The translations under genes were made by a program, and so were the position numbers. Of a DNA stretch of 64,000 nucleotides, positions 1 through 8,778 are shown piece by piece (positions within the stretch are counted from its first letter, which is position 1; every line of letters starts with the position of its first letter). Source of the stretch: Duodenibacillus sp964509205 (GTDB lineage Bacteria > Pseudomonadota > Gammaproteobacteria > Burkholderiales > Burkholderiaceae_F); the NCBI GenBank assembly GCA_964509205.1, contig CAZDVW010000004.1, forward strand, positions 1 to 64,000, given 5' to 3'. The notes under the pieces were generated by a model. The model was not told the origin of the DNA. It did not search any database and saw nothing but the letters and a program-made list of their open reading frames with translations.

Positions 1-251
1 CCTTGGCGGCGATGATGATGCCGCTTTTGGCCGCGGTGTGCTCGGCGCTTAACTTGCCGGCACAACCGGTGTTGTTTGCGACGGCGCTGGCTGCATCGGC
101 CGCGTTTATTCTGCCGATTTCGACGCCGCCGAATGCGATTGTGTTCGGAACGGGCAAGTTAAGAATCGTTGACATGCTCCGCGCCGGCATCATCATCAAT
201 ATCGTTGCGATATTTGTGATCGTCGGCATGGTATTGCTTATCGGTGTTTGA
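1..251 (+). CDS. DASS/SLC13-type anion transporter, C-terminal fragment
   Basis: The reading frame is open from the window edge and ends at TGA 249-251, so only the last ~82 residues are visible. It is strongly hydrophobic. The segment ILPISTPPNAIVFGTGK resembles the C-terminal substrate/sodium-binding loop (S-T-P-N-A) of SLC13/DASS sodium:dicarboxylate or sulfate symporters, followed by one last membrane span. The family is clear from the motif, but the substrate (C4-dicarboxylate, tartrate, citrate, sulfate) cannot be read from this fragment. A strong terminator follows 27 bp after the stop. Confidence 0.75.
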   Translation, partial: LAAMMMPLLAAVCSALNLPAQPVLFATALAASAAFILPISTPPNAIVFGTGKLRIVDMLRAGIIINIVAIFVIVGMVLLIGV

Positions 252-277
252 GCGACTTGTTGACAGTCACGTAAAAG

Positions 278-309
278 AAAGGCTTTGCATGCAATGCAAA
301 GCCTTTTTT
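278..309 (+). terminator. Rho-independent terminator of the DASS gene
   Basis: A perfect 10-bp stem (GGCTTTGCAT / ATGCAAAGCC at 281-290 and 294-303) has a 3-nt loop and is followed by six T. It lies 30 bp after the transporter stop codon. Confidence 0.9.
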
Positions 310-324
310 CGATTTCATGGAATT

Positions 325-356
325 GAAAAAAATCGCCTTCTAAAAGAAGGCGATTT
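325..356 (-). terminator. Rho-independent terminator of the SGNH hydrolase gene
   Basis: On the minus strand GAAGGCGATTT closes a stem with AAATCGCCTTC around a TTTTA loop, then runs into a T tract. It sits just downstream of the 368-1117 gene and back to back with the terminator of the DASS gene. Confidence 0.85.
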
Positions 357-367
357 CCGTCCAAGCA

Positions 368-1117
368 CTACTTCAGGATCTTAGAAATTTCGCTGGCCAT
401 TGCTTTGGCGATGGCGGCGTGATTTTCCGGTGTGTAGTGAATTTCATCGGGACCCTGAGCGTAGGGGACAATCTTGTTGACGTCAAAATAGTAACCGTTT
501 GCGGCTTTAGCTAAGCCAGGAAGAATCTTTTGCAGTTCCTCAACACTTTCTTTGGCTCCGGCAAAGCGAGCTTTGTTCTTTCCTTTTTGTGCGTCAATTT
601 TCGACGGGCAAACAATCAAAACTTTCGGCGCTTTGTAGGCGGTTCTCATCTGCCAGCCGCCGTTTGTGACGATCGAAGTCAATTGCGCAATGCCGGCTGC
701 TATGTCGAACGCCTTGCGGTTGTGCTGTACCATGAGATCATTTGATCCAAGCCAGATGACGACCATGTCAAGCGGCATGTGGGAGGCAAGCGCCGCAGGA
801 AGATAGGCTGCACCATCCATTCCTGCGCCCGGGACAATCCCGGGACCAGACTTCGGACCACAGTCAATATTTGTTGTACGGCCACCGAGAGCTTCAACGA
901 TAACCTCGTAGTTTTTTCCGAGGATGCCGGCCATTTTGTCAGGCCAACGAACATTAGCGGGAAGACGGTAAACCGTTCCTTGGGCATCCTTGGCCCATCC
1001 AAAGGCATTAGAGTCACCGTAAACCATAATGCGTTTCGGCGTGTCGGCAGCGAAAGAAGCTGTCGCAAGAGCGAAAGTAAGTGCGACTGTACTGAGTGTT
1101 GTCAGTGTCTTTTTCAT
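368..1117 (-). CDS. Exported SGNH/GDSL-family hydrolase (arylesterase-like)
   Basis: 249 residues. The N-terminus MKKTLTTLSTVALTFALATA followed by SFA-AD is a typical Sec signal peptide, so the enzyme should be periplasmic. SGNH blocks appear in order: GDSN (nucleophile Ser, block I, ~residue 36), a Gly in GGRTTN (block II), GSNDL (block III Asn), and DEIHYTPENH near the C-terminus (block V Asp and His). The family hydrolyses esters, thioesters or acyl chains; the substrate cannot be told here. The gene appears monocistronic with its own terminator. Start chosen at the ATG preceded by a GGGGAAG ribosome site. Confidence 0.85.
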   Translation of the reverse strand: MKKTLTTLSTVALTFALATASFAADTPKRIMVYGDSNAFGWAKDAQGTVYRLPANVRWPDKMAGILGKNYEVIVEALGGRTTNIDCGPKSGPGIVPGAGMDGAAYLPAALASHMPLDMVVIWLGSNDLMVQHNRKAFDIAAGIAQLTSIVTNGGWQMRTAYKAPKVLIVCPSKIDAQKGKNKARFAGAKESVEELQKILPGLAKAANGYYFDVNKIVPYAQGPDEIHYTPENHAAIAKAMASEISKILK

Positions 1118-1347
1118 GAGGTCTTCCCCTTTTGGTTAGGATAACAGCCTGAGTTTTTTTGCGTTATTGCGCAAACAGCGCTTGAAGACTGTAACTAAAT
1201 TCATTTTTTCTGTCTCTAAGGGATTTCCTTAAGAGAAGCGCCGGCTTTTATAGCTAATCAGGCAAAGGTTTTCTGAGCATAACAGCGGTACCGTTTTTAA
1301 GAACACCAGATTGATGTTGCTGACAAAGAAAGGCCGCAAACTTGGTG

Positions 1348-1372
1348 CGGCACTGCAGTTGATGCAGTGCCG
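1348..1372. other. 10-bp perfect hairpin downstream of the PAP2-EptA gene
   Basis: CGGCACTGCA and TGCAGTGCCG flank a 5-nt loop. It lies 34 bp past the stop of the minus-strand eptA-like gene, where a terminator is expected, but neither strand has a convincing T run. It may be a weak terminator or an mRNA 3' stabiliser. The rest of 1118-1405 shows only the promoter region of the hydrolase gene. Confidence 0.5.
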
Positions 1373-1405
1373 TTTAGGGGGACAGCGGATGTTTTTCCGC
1401 AAGGC

Positions 1406-3901
1406 TTATTTGGAGAGACCGAGATCAAGTTCATCGCGCTTGGTTGTGCTTGAGACGCCAGCAAGGCCAAGAACTGTTGAGTAAAAATTTTCATGAGTCG
1501 CTTTGCCTTTGGCATTGGCTTCAAAGGCTTTTCGATTGATGCTCATGGCGGTTTCGTAGCCGCGTCCCAGCCAAAGAAGCATCGGTACCTGCACCTGTTC
1601 GGCGGGAGCCATCCACCAGGGAGCCCCGTGCAGATAGATTCCTGCCTCTCCGAGTGACTCACCGTGATCGGACAGATAAAGAAGTGCCGAATCAATAGTG
1701 TCAGCCTTCGCTTGCAAGAGGCGGATCATTTTGGCGAGAACAAAGTCTGTTTCTTTGATTGAGTTGTCGTAGGCATTAACAACGGATTCTCGGTTGCAGC
1801 CGGCGAGATCCGCTTCCGTACACTCGGGAGTAAAAGCCTTGCGTTCTTTAGGCGATCGTCTTGCATAGGCGGGTCCATGAGAACCGATCATGTGAAGAAA
1901 AAAGACGGTGGGTCTGTCGGCGGGGAGCTCTTTCTCGGAGAGCATCCGTTCAAAGGCATCGGCAAGAACCTCATCTGTAAATTCTCCGGTGTCGCTCTTG
2001 GCTTCGGTTATTTTTTCAGCCCGAAGGGTTCGTACGCCCTCGCAGGCGCCTTTGCAACCAGATTGGTTGTCAATCCAAACGACATTGACGCCGGCGCGAG
2101 AAAGAAGGGAAGGCAATTGTTCTTCGCTGAGAATCCGTTTGCGGTCGTAATTGCTTCTGCCGATACGGCTCATCATGCAGGGCAAAGAAACGTCAGTGGA
2201 TGTTCCGCAAGCCGTAACGTTTGGAAAATTAATGATGGGAAGTTTGGCAAGTTCCGGATTTGTGTTGCGTTTGTACCCATTCAGAGAAAAATTCATCGCG
2301 CGAGCCGTTTCTCCGACGACAACAGCAAGGACAGTGGGACGAGTGACCTGTTTTGTAAGAACCGGTGTTTCATCAACAATGCGCCGCACGATCGGAGCGT
2401 CCGGAGATTGGTCTGTGAGAAGAGTGACGCCGGCGGACCAGACGATATTGACGGGTGCTATTTGATAGCGCAAAGCTTTGTTTGCACGCATGATTCCTGA
2501 AAATCCGCGCAAGTCTGCGCCGAGAGCCAAAACGCCGACAAGAAGGAAGACGAAAGCGACAAAAAGAGTCTGCAAAATTGCCTTCGTTTTATGAAGCCAA
2601 GTAAAAGATCTTGCTGTTTCCGACTTGATGGAGTCGCTCGGAACTCTTGACTCAAAAAATTCAATAAGAAGGGCCGGAAGAAGCGCCATCACAAAAACAA
2701 AGGCCGAGCGCGGAGAAAAGTAACCCACTGCTTCTGCCGGATTGGTTCCGAGAAAGTTGCGAACCATGTCCGGTGTAAGCGCAATGCCGTAAAGATAGGT
2801 GGATGTGAAGGCAATGGCACCGATGATATTCAGAGCGAGAAGAAGAAAAAGAAAGAGTCGGCGCGGAAGCGTCGTAAGCAACAGGATCAGAGTAGCGCCG
2901 GCAAAAAGAAAGCTCAATGCAACGGAGCAGGCTGACCAAAAAGAAGGCCAACTGATGATTCCGTTCCGGATTAGAAACTGTGCAAGTACAGGTGCATTAA
3001 AGAACGCAATCCACCAAAAACTTGTTGCGAGAGCAAGCTTTAAAGCCGTGTGCTGCGAAATGAATTCCACGAGATGGGCGAGAACTTTACATTTAGACGA
3101 TGCTGCCCTTGTTCGAGGCAATGATGATGCCAAAGGTTGCCGCCCTTTACGGCCGAAAAGAAGCACGTAGACACTGGCGGAAATCAGCCAATCAACAAAA
3201 AATGCTGAAATGACATGCGATAGAAAATGTGCTCCCGAGAGCATGCGTGCGAATCCGGCGACAGCTCCTAAAAGAATTGCGACGAATAGCATAAAACGTG
3301 CGAAGACTGGTCTCTCATCTCGGAACATAAAGTAAGCAGGAAGCAGGCAAAAACCGCTTCCGGCAGCTCCTGAAGGCCAACAAACGCCGGGACGTCGTTC
3401 GAAAGGCAAATTGGGTAATGAGAAAGGCATGTTTCCGCCGAAATCTGTGAGATTCCAGGGACAAATGACTCCTGTGGATGTTTTGAGCCACCAAACGACC
3501 GTCACGCAAAGAAGCGTCGAAAAGACGAGAGCAAGTAACTTTTTAACACGCAGTAGCGAAAGCTCTGCGAGGGCAATGTCACCGCGGGAAACGGCTCGGC
3601 GGCGTTGCCTCTCAACAAAAATTGTGCAGGAGCAAACAAGAAGGCTGAAAAATATCGTCAGCATTTTTGGCGCAAAATGAAACCATGTTTCAAGAAACTT
3701 TGAGGCATGCCAGGGCCAAGTGCCGTTGCTGAAAAACGGACGAGCAAGAGCCATGTCAAGTGCATGCGGCGGATTGGTTGCCATCCAGAGGAGAGCCCAG
3801 GAAGGGAGAATGAACCACCAGAGAAGCGACCACGGGCGAACGCGCATTAAAAGACCGGCCGAATCTTTGCTTTGAACGATAACTTCCGACATTTGTGTCA
3901 T
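1406..3901 (-). CDS. eptA: PAP2 phosphatase-like / phosphoethanolamine transferase (EptA/MCR-type) fusion
   Basis: 831 residues, far longer than the ~540 usual for EptA. Residues ~1-270 are a membrane PAP2-like domain: RPGVCWPSGAAGSGF at ~170-185 and SGAHFLSHVISAFFVDW at ~220-235 match PAP2 motifs 2 and 3, but the motif-2 His (PSGH) is Ala. Residues ~290-831 are a full EptA: five-helix membrane part, then the periplasmic alkaline-phosphatase-fold domain with VVVGETARAMNF (~527), the nucleophile Thr segment CGTSTDVSLPCM (~565), SDHGESLGE (~748) and HGAP. EptA moves phosphoethanolamine from phosphatidylethanolamine to lipid A and lowers polymyxin binding. An LpxE-like phosphatase could first expose the lipid A site. 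It is divergent from a two-component system that probably controls it. The dual activity is inference; the transferase half is clear. Confidence 0.9.
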   Translation of the reverse strand: MTQMSEVIVQSKDSAGLLMRVRPWSLLWWFILPSWALLWMATNPPHALDMALARPFFSNGTWPWHASKFLETWFHFAPKMLTIFFSLLVCSCTIFVERQRRRAVSRGDIALAELSLLRVKKLLALVFSTLLCVTVVWWLKTSTGVICPWNLTDFGGNMPFSLPNLPFERRPGVCWPSGAAGSGFCLLPAYFMFRDERPVFARFMLFVAILLGAVAGFARMLSGAHFLSHVISAFFVDWLISASVYVLLFGRKGRQPLASSLPRTRAASSKCKVLAHLVEFISQHTALKLALATSFWWIAFFNAPVLAQFLIRNGIISWPSFWSACSVALSFLFAGATLILLLTTLPRRLFLFLLLALNIIGAIAFTSTYLYGIALTPDMVRNFLGTNPAEAVGYFSPRSAFVFVMALLPALLIEFFESRVPSDSIKSETARSFTWLHKTKAILQTLFVAFVFLLVGVLALGADLRGFSGIMRANKALRYQIAPVNIVWSAGVTLLTDQSPDAPIVRRIVDETPVLTKQVTRPTVLAVVVGETARAMNFSLNGYKRNTNPELAKLPIINFPNVTACGTSTDVSLPCMMSRIGRSNYDRKRILSEEQLPSLLSRAGVNVVWIDNQSGCKGACEGVRTLRAEKITEAKSDTGEFTDEVLADAFERMLSEKELPADRPTVFFLHMIGSHGPAYARRSPKERKAFTPECTEADLAGCNRESVVNAYDNSIKETDFVLAKMIRLLQAKADTIDSALLYLSDHGESLGEAGIYLHGAPWWMAPAEQVQVPMLLWLGRGYETAMSINRKAFEANAKGKATHENFYSTVLGLAGVSSTTKRDELDLGLSK

Positions 3902-4117
3902 GTTGAAAGAACCTTCCTATTCAGAGAGAACTGATGCTCGGTGAAGGTCATTCTTTCAATCGGGCGTCAAAGCGGCGTGAAGACCTTTGATGACGGTCAG
4001 CAAAGGAAGGTGTTTAACGCTTTCAACAGCAAGTCCAATTAAAATTCAGTCGGCTTCGGTCGTTTTTTTGGGGAAGAAAGATCTGTTTCATGCTCTCAAT
4101 GAAAGGAGTAACTTCCA

Positions 4118-4828
4118 ATGACTCAACGTATTCTTGTCGTCGACGACCATCAGGATATTCGTGAAAATGTGCGTGACTATCTCGAGATGCACGGATACTC
4201 TGTAACGTCCTGTGCAGATACCGTGGCCGGAAACTACGTGCTTGAGACGGCCGGAGCTGATCTTGTGATCCTTGATGTCGGACTTCCTGGAACGGACGGG
4301 ATGACCTATTGCAGACAACTTAGAAATGCCCGGATTGATATTCCTGTTCTCATGCTCACTGCCCGAGATACGATCTCTGACCGTGTGGAAGGTCTTACGG
4401 CCGGAGCGGATGATTATCTTGTGAAACCATTTTCACTAAGAGAACTTGCCGCACGCGTTGAGGCTCTCTTAAGAAGAGCCAATCGCGGAGATGCAAAGCG
4501 TCTTACCGTCGGAGACGTGACGATTGACCTTGCGGCAATGAGTGTGGAGAGAGCGGGTGTTTTTGTCCGTGTTGCTCCCATCGGATTGAAAATTCTTCGG
4601 ATTCTTATGCAGGCGAGTCCGCGCGTTGTCGGTCGTGAGGAACTTGAGGCCAAAGTGTGGAGCGGAGAGATTCCATCCTCGGATAGTTTGCGATCCAATC
4701 TTTATCTGCTCAGACAGGCGCTGGAGAAGGCTTTTCCTGACCTTGCCCCGGTGATTGAAACACACCCTGGTTTTGGTTGGGCGTTTGTTGCGCAGGCGGC
4801 AGAACAAGTGCAAAAACCTCACAGTTAA
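4118..4828 (+). CDS. OmpR/PmrA-type response regulator
   Basis: 236 residues. The receiver domain (~1-120) carries acidic D9/D10, phospho-acceptor D53 (LVILDVGLPG), T81 and K103 (YLVKPF). The winged-helix DNA-binding domain (~130-228) includes SLRSNLYLLRQAL. It starts at ATG 4118 behind AAAGGAG. It is co-oriented with the sensor kinase that begins 30 bp after its stop and is divergent from the PAP2-EptA fusion. A PmrA-like role in switching on lipid A modification is inferred from position; no clear PmrA box was found in the 216-bp divergent spacer. Confidence 0.9.
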   Translation: MTQRILVVDDHQDIRENVRDYLEMHGYSVTSCADTVAGNYVLETAGADLVILDVGLPGTDGMTYCRQLRNARIDIPVLMLTARDTISDRVEGLTAGADDYLVKPFSLRELAARVEALLRRANRGDAKRLTVGDVTIDLAAMSVERAGVFVRVAPIGLKILRILMQASPRVVGREELEAKVWSGEIPSSDSLRSNLYLLRQALEKAFPDLAPVIETHPGFGWAFVAQAAEQVQKPHS

Positions 4829-4857
4829 CAGCAGGTTGGCAAATAGGGGAAGGGACA

Positions 4858-6324
4858 ATGATGGGCAGACAACACGCAGAGACGTCAACCGAGAACGCTA
4901 AGGACAACAGAATTTATAAGAAAACAAATGCCTCAAGAAGAGGACTTGGTGAGCGGTTAGCATTTGCCTTTGCCGTTCTTCTCACGACGGTGGCGGGTCT
5001 TTATGGCTTGGCCATTGTGGGATCTGTCGGATTTACCGAAGAGGAACTCATTTCCTCATTTCTCCGAGATGAACTCGAGCTGGCAAAGAACGAGCTTGAG
5101 CAGGGTATTACTCCTCGCAAGGCCCCCAACACATTGATATTTGGGGAATGCAAATTGGAAGACGATCAATGTCCGAGTTCGGATCGTCTTGCTCCGATTC
5201 CGGCGATTTTCCAAAATGTCCGAGAGGGTTTTACGGAGATCACGGAAAATCCGGCCGCCTTTGTTTGGCGCGGAGAGTGGAAAGGGGGAACGCTGCTTAT
5301 TGTGAAGAGCCAAAAAGGATTTGAGGAAAAGGAGAGAATGCTCTTTGTTGCCATGGCGGCTTCAATTCTTCTTGTATTCCTGATCAGTACCTTTTTGGGA
5401 AGCCGGCTTTCTCGCCGCGTTATTCGACCTGTTGAGCAACTTTCGCAAGCCGTTCGGCAAAGTACTTCCGGTGTTGACTGGAAGGAAATTCCTCCGGAAC
5501 TCATGACGCGCGATGAGGTGGGGGAACTTGCAACTATTTGCAGTGAGTCCATCAAACGCCTTCATGAGGCCTTTAAACGCGAGAAGGCTTTTACGGGAGA
5601 TGCAAGTCATGAACTCAGAACGACGCTTACCGTGATAGAAACGAGCGCCGAACTCCTTGAAATGGGAAAACTTGATGCAAAACAGCGTACTCAAGTTGAT
5701 CGAATTCTGAGGGCGGTCGCACAGATGCGCGAGACGATGGAGATTCTTCTCGAATTTGCGAGAGCTTCGACAAAAGAGGAACTCACGAAGGGATTGGCCG
5801 GAGGGGGTAACGGCGAATTTACTCCGCCGGACTCGGTCGCAGGAATCATCAGGGTTGCGGCTAACCGATGGAGTCCTTTTGCAGAAGAAAAAGGACTTAA
5901 ATTCGTTGTTTTGCGTGACGCAACATGCCCGGGTATCTATTCGCCGGCGATGTTGGGGATTGTGCTTTCAAATCTCCTCAGAAATGCCATCGCCTATACA
6001 GTGACCGGATTCATTCGAATTCGAGAAACATCAAGCGGTCTCGTTGTTGAAAATTCAGGCGATCCGATATCCCAAGCAGAACGAGAGAGAATTTTTGAAC
6101 CCTTTAAGCGCGGAGTTGTCGATGCACAAGAGAAGAATCGCAAGCAGGAGGGTTGGGGGCTTGGCCTCTCGATCGTACAGCGCATCTCAGCCCGTATGGG
6201 TTGGCGAGTGACTTTGGAGGTGAAAGGGGCGGATCCGGACGGAAACGGAACGCCGGCCGTTAATGCATTCTTTGTTGATTTGGTTTCTGACAATGTTCGT
6301 CGGCGAGCCGATGAAGTGGGATAA
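4858..6324 (+). CDS. Sensor histidine kinase (PmrB-like position)
   Basis: 488 residues from the ATG at 4858, preceded by AGGGGAAGGGA; upstream in-frame codons overlap the regulator gene and are unlikely to be used. Two membrane spans (~40-65 and ~160-180) bracket a ~95-residue periplasmic sensor containing ECKLEDDQCPSSD, an acidic patch that could bind cations or peptides. A HAMP region follows, then the H-box GDASHELRTTLTV (His ~250), the N-box LSNLLRNAIAYT and the G-box WGLGLSIVQR. It should autophosphorylate and phosphorylate the adjacent regulator. The signal is unknown; metal or cationic peptide is a guess from the acidic loop. Confidence 0.9.
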   Translation: MMGRQHAETSTENAKDNRIYKKTNASRRGLGERLAFAFAVLLTTVAGLYGLAIVGSVGFTEEELISSFLRDELELAKNELEQGITPRKAPNTLIFGECKLEDDQCPSSDRLAPIPAIFQNVREGFTEITENPAAFVWRGEWKGGTLLIVKSQKGFEEKERMLFVAMAASILLVFLISTFLGSRLSRRVIRPVEQLSQAVRQSTSGVDWKEIPPELMTRDEVGELATICSESIKRLHEAFKREKAFTGDASHELRTTLTVIETSAELLEMGKLDAKQRTQVDRILRAVAQMRETMEILLEFARASTKEELTKGLAGGGNGEFTPPDSVAGIIRVAANRWSPFAEEKGLKFVVLRDATCPGIYSPAMLGIVLSNLLRNAIAYTVTGFIRIRETSSGLVVENSGDPISQAERERIFEPFKRGVVDAQEKNRKQEGWGLGLSIVQRISARMGWRVTLEVKGADPDGNGTPAVNAFFVDLVSDNVRRRADEVG

Positions 6325-6585
6325 AAAAGTTTTTGTCAGATCAGACCAAGATGAGTTCTTATTGCGCTAAGCAAAATACGCTCATTAACGTATCCGAAAG
6401 TTTCCTGTCTTTAGAAAAATTGTCGATGAAACCTGCACTTTTTGTACAGATATCAATGGATAAGGAAAAGACAGAAACGAAGAGATTGAATCAATTCAGA
6501 TGATTTTCGTAGCAATCCTTTACAAAGGAATGCACTGTCTTTGGCGGAGTGCTTCGTTACAATTGCAAAAAAACAGAGAGAAGGA

Positions 6586-8742
6586 ATGTCAGATCAAAGC
6601 AGTCGTTCCTTGAAAACCATGTCCGAGTTCCAAGAAGCAGACGCCGCTCCTGTTCAGGATTGGCAAGTAGCAAGAAGTTTGGTTGAGCCGTTGTATGCCG
6701 GAGAGGTACTGAATTCCGGTGAACCGCGTTTAGCGCATTCTGACGGAATGGCTCGAATTTTAAAAGACCTGAGAGAAGACAAGGATCTTCTGACGGCTGC
6801 ATATCTTTTCAGCGTACACATGTACGTGGAGAATGCAGACGAATGGATCGAAAAGAAGTTCGGGGCTGCCGTTTTGCGGCTTGTGCAGGATATGCACCGG
6901 CTTGTCGTTGTCAGCGAGCGAGCACGAAGCGAAGATAAAGAGGCAAAAGCGGTTTACCAGCCCGAAGCACTCAGAAAAATGCTTCTTGCCATGTGTCGCG
7001 ACCTGCGCGTTGTTGTTTTGCGTCTGGCAAGCCGAGTTCAAACGTTGCGCTATTTTTCTAAGGAAGAAAAGCCTTCGAGTGCGGCCGTTCGATACGCAGA
7101 GGAGACGCTTGCCATATACGCTCCGCTTGCTAATCGCTTGGGACTTTGGCAGTTAAAGTGGGAATTAGAGGACCTTTCTTTTCGCTATACCCAGCCTGAG
7201 CAGTACTTTGAAATAGCACGACATCTTGCGCAGACGCACGAACAGCGTTTAATTTGGATCAATGCGGCGATTCGATCCATGAAAGCCTATCTCAAAGAGC
7301 AGGGAATTGATGCGGATGTGAGCGGTCGTCCCAAGCACATCTATTCGATTTATCGGAAGATGCAGCGCAAGCAGTTGAAGTTTGAGCAACTTTTCGATAT
7401 CGATGCCATCCGCATCATTGTTGATACGGTTGAGCAGTGCTATGAAGTTTTAAGCATTGTTCAAGAAAAGTGCAAAACGATCAGCAAGGAATTTGACGAC
7501 TATATTGCCAACCCTAAGCCCAACGGCTATAAGTCGCTTCACACGGTTGTGTTGCGTGATGACGGTCGCCCGCTTGAAGTTCAGATTCGTACGCACGAGA
7601 TGCACGAGTTTGCAGAAATGGGTGTGGCTGCCCACTGGCGTTATAAAGAACAGGGAAATTCGGAGAAAAAGAAGGGCGGCGAGGCCGAGCAGGAACGCGT
7701 TGCCTGGTTGCGTCAGCTGATTGCTTGGCATTCGGATGTTGAAGATAGTCCCGGAACGAGCGGGGTTTTGGATGACGACATCTATGTTCTGACCCCTCAA
7801 GGACGTGTATTGGAATTGCAGGCAGGTGCAACTCCCATTGATTTTGCCTACCACGTGCATACGGAACTCGGACATCACTGCCGAGGCGCTCGCGTCGACG
7901 GTGTCATGGTTCCTTTGAATACCAAACTGAAGACGGGACAAACGGTTGAAATCATTGCCGTTAAGGAAGGAGGTCCTTCGCGAGACTGGGCAAATCCCGA
8001 AAGCGGTTTTGTTACCAGCCCGAGAGCTCGAACAAAAGTTCGTCAGTGGTTTAATGCGCAACAACAGTCCGAGCAGATTGCTCAAGGACGAGAAAGACTT
8101 GACAAAGAGTTGGCGCGGCTTGGAAAGACAGCGACAAAACTTGAAGACATTTCGGAACGACTCGGTTTTGACAGTCTGGACGGGCTTTACATTGCGATCG
8201 CGAAAGATGAATTGAGCATGCGTGCCGTCGAACAGGTTTTGACGCCCGTAGAAACATCCGAACCGGAATTCGTTCCGGTCAGTGCTACGCACGCAAAGGC
8301 GACAAACAACGTTCTGGTTGTCGGAATGGATTCTCTGATGACGCAACTTGCACGGTGTTGTCATCCCGCACCGCCCGATGAGATCGTCGGATTTGTAACG
8401 CGCGGCAAGGGAGTTACCGTACATCGTCTGGATTGCCCGAACGTCAAAAATCTGGAGAATATTGCCCGAAGCCGTATGATCGATGTGAGTTGGGGAACAT
8501 CGGAAGATGCCGTTTACCCCGTTGATATCTGCTTGGTTGCTCGAGATCGTGCCGGATTGATCAAGGATGTCTCGGAGGTTCTTCTCAAAGAGAACTTGCG
8601 GGTAATCGGCATGAATACGGCAATGAACAAGGGCGATGCGCGTATTCGGTTTTCGGTGGAGATTCGAACCACAGAAAATTTAAAGAAGACGCTCAAAGCG
8701 CTCAGGGATCTAAAAGGCGTTCTGAGCGCTCGGCGAGCATAG
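6586..8742 (+). CDS. relA: RelA-type (p)ppGpp synthetase
   Basis: 718 residues from ATG 6586, which has AGAGAGAAGGA just upstream; an in-frame TTG at 6541 lacks such a site. The N-terminal HD hydrolase region is degenerate (the usual HD pair is replaced around LFSVHMY), as in monofunctional RelA. The synthetase domain carries EFDDYIANPKPNGYKSLH (~300), the ExDD signature of RelA rather than the RxKD of bifunctional SpoT/Rel. TGS (DDDIYVLTPQGRVLELQAGATPIDFAYHVH), zinc-finger-like CCHPAPPDEI and ACT domains follow. It makes (p)ppGpp on stalled ribosomes during amino acid starvation. A separate SpoT is expected elsewhere. Confidence 0.93.
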   Translation: MSDQSSRSLKTMSEFQEADAAPVQDWQVARSLVEPLYAGEVLNSGEPRLAHSDGMARILKDLREDKDLLTAAYLFSVHMYVENADEWIEKKFGAAVLRLVQDMHRLVVVSERARSEDKEAKAVYQPEALRKMLLAMCRDLRVVVLRLASRVQTLRYFSKEEKPSSAAVRYAEETLAIYAPLANRLGLWQLKWELEDLSFRYTQPEQYFEIARHLAQTHEQRLIWINAAIRSMKAYLKEQGIDADVSGRPKHIYSIYRKMQRKQLKFEQLFDIDAIRIIVDTVEQCYEVLSIVQEKCKTISKEFDDYIANPKPNGYKSLHTVVLRDDGRPLEVQIRTHEMHEFAEMGVAAHWRYKEQGNSEKKKGGEAEQERVAWLRQLIAWHSDVEDSPGTSGVLDDDIYVLTPQGRVLELQAGATPIDFAYHVHTELGHHCRGARVDGVMVPLNTKLKTGQTVEIIAVKEGGPSRDWANPESGFVTSPRARTKVRQWFNAQQQSEQIAQGRERLDKELARLGKTATKLEDISERLGFDSLDGLYIAIAKDELSMRAVEQVLTPVETSEPEFVPVSATHAKATNNVLVVGMDSLMTQLARCCHPAPPDEIVGFVTRGKGVTVHRLDCPNVKNLENIARSRMIDVSWGTSEDAVYPVDICLVARDRAGLIKDVSEVLLKENLRVIGMNTAMNKGDARIRFSVEIRTTENLKKTLKALRDLKGVLSARRA

Positions 8743-8778
8743 TGCAGGGCTTTCGGAGAAAACGGGCTCAGTTGAATC

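Noticed and set aside
7450..8424. 324-codon minus-strand frame across relA
   Set aside because: Shadow frame opposite conserved synthetase and TGS domains.
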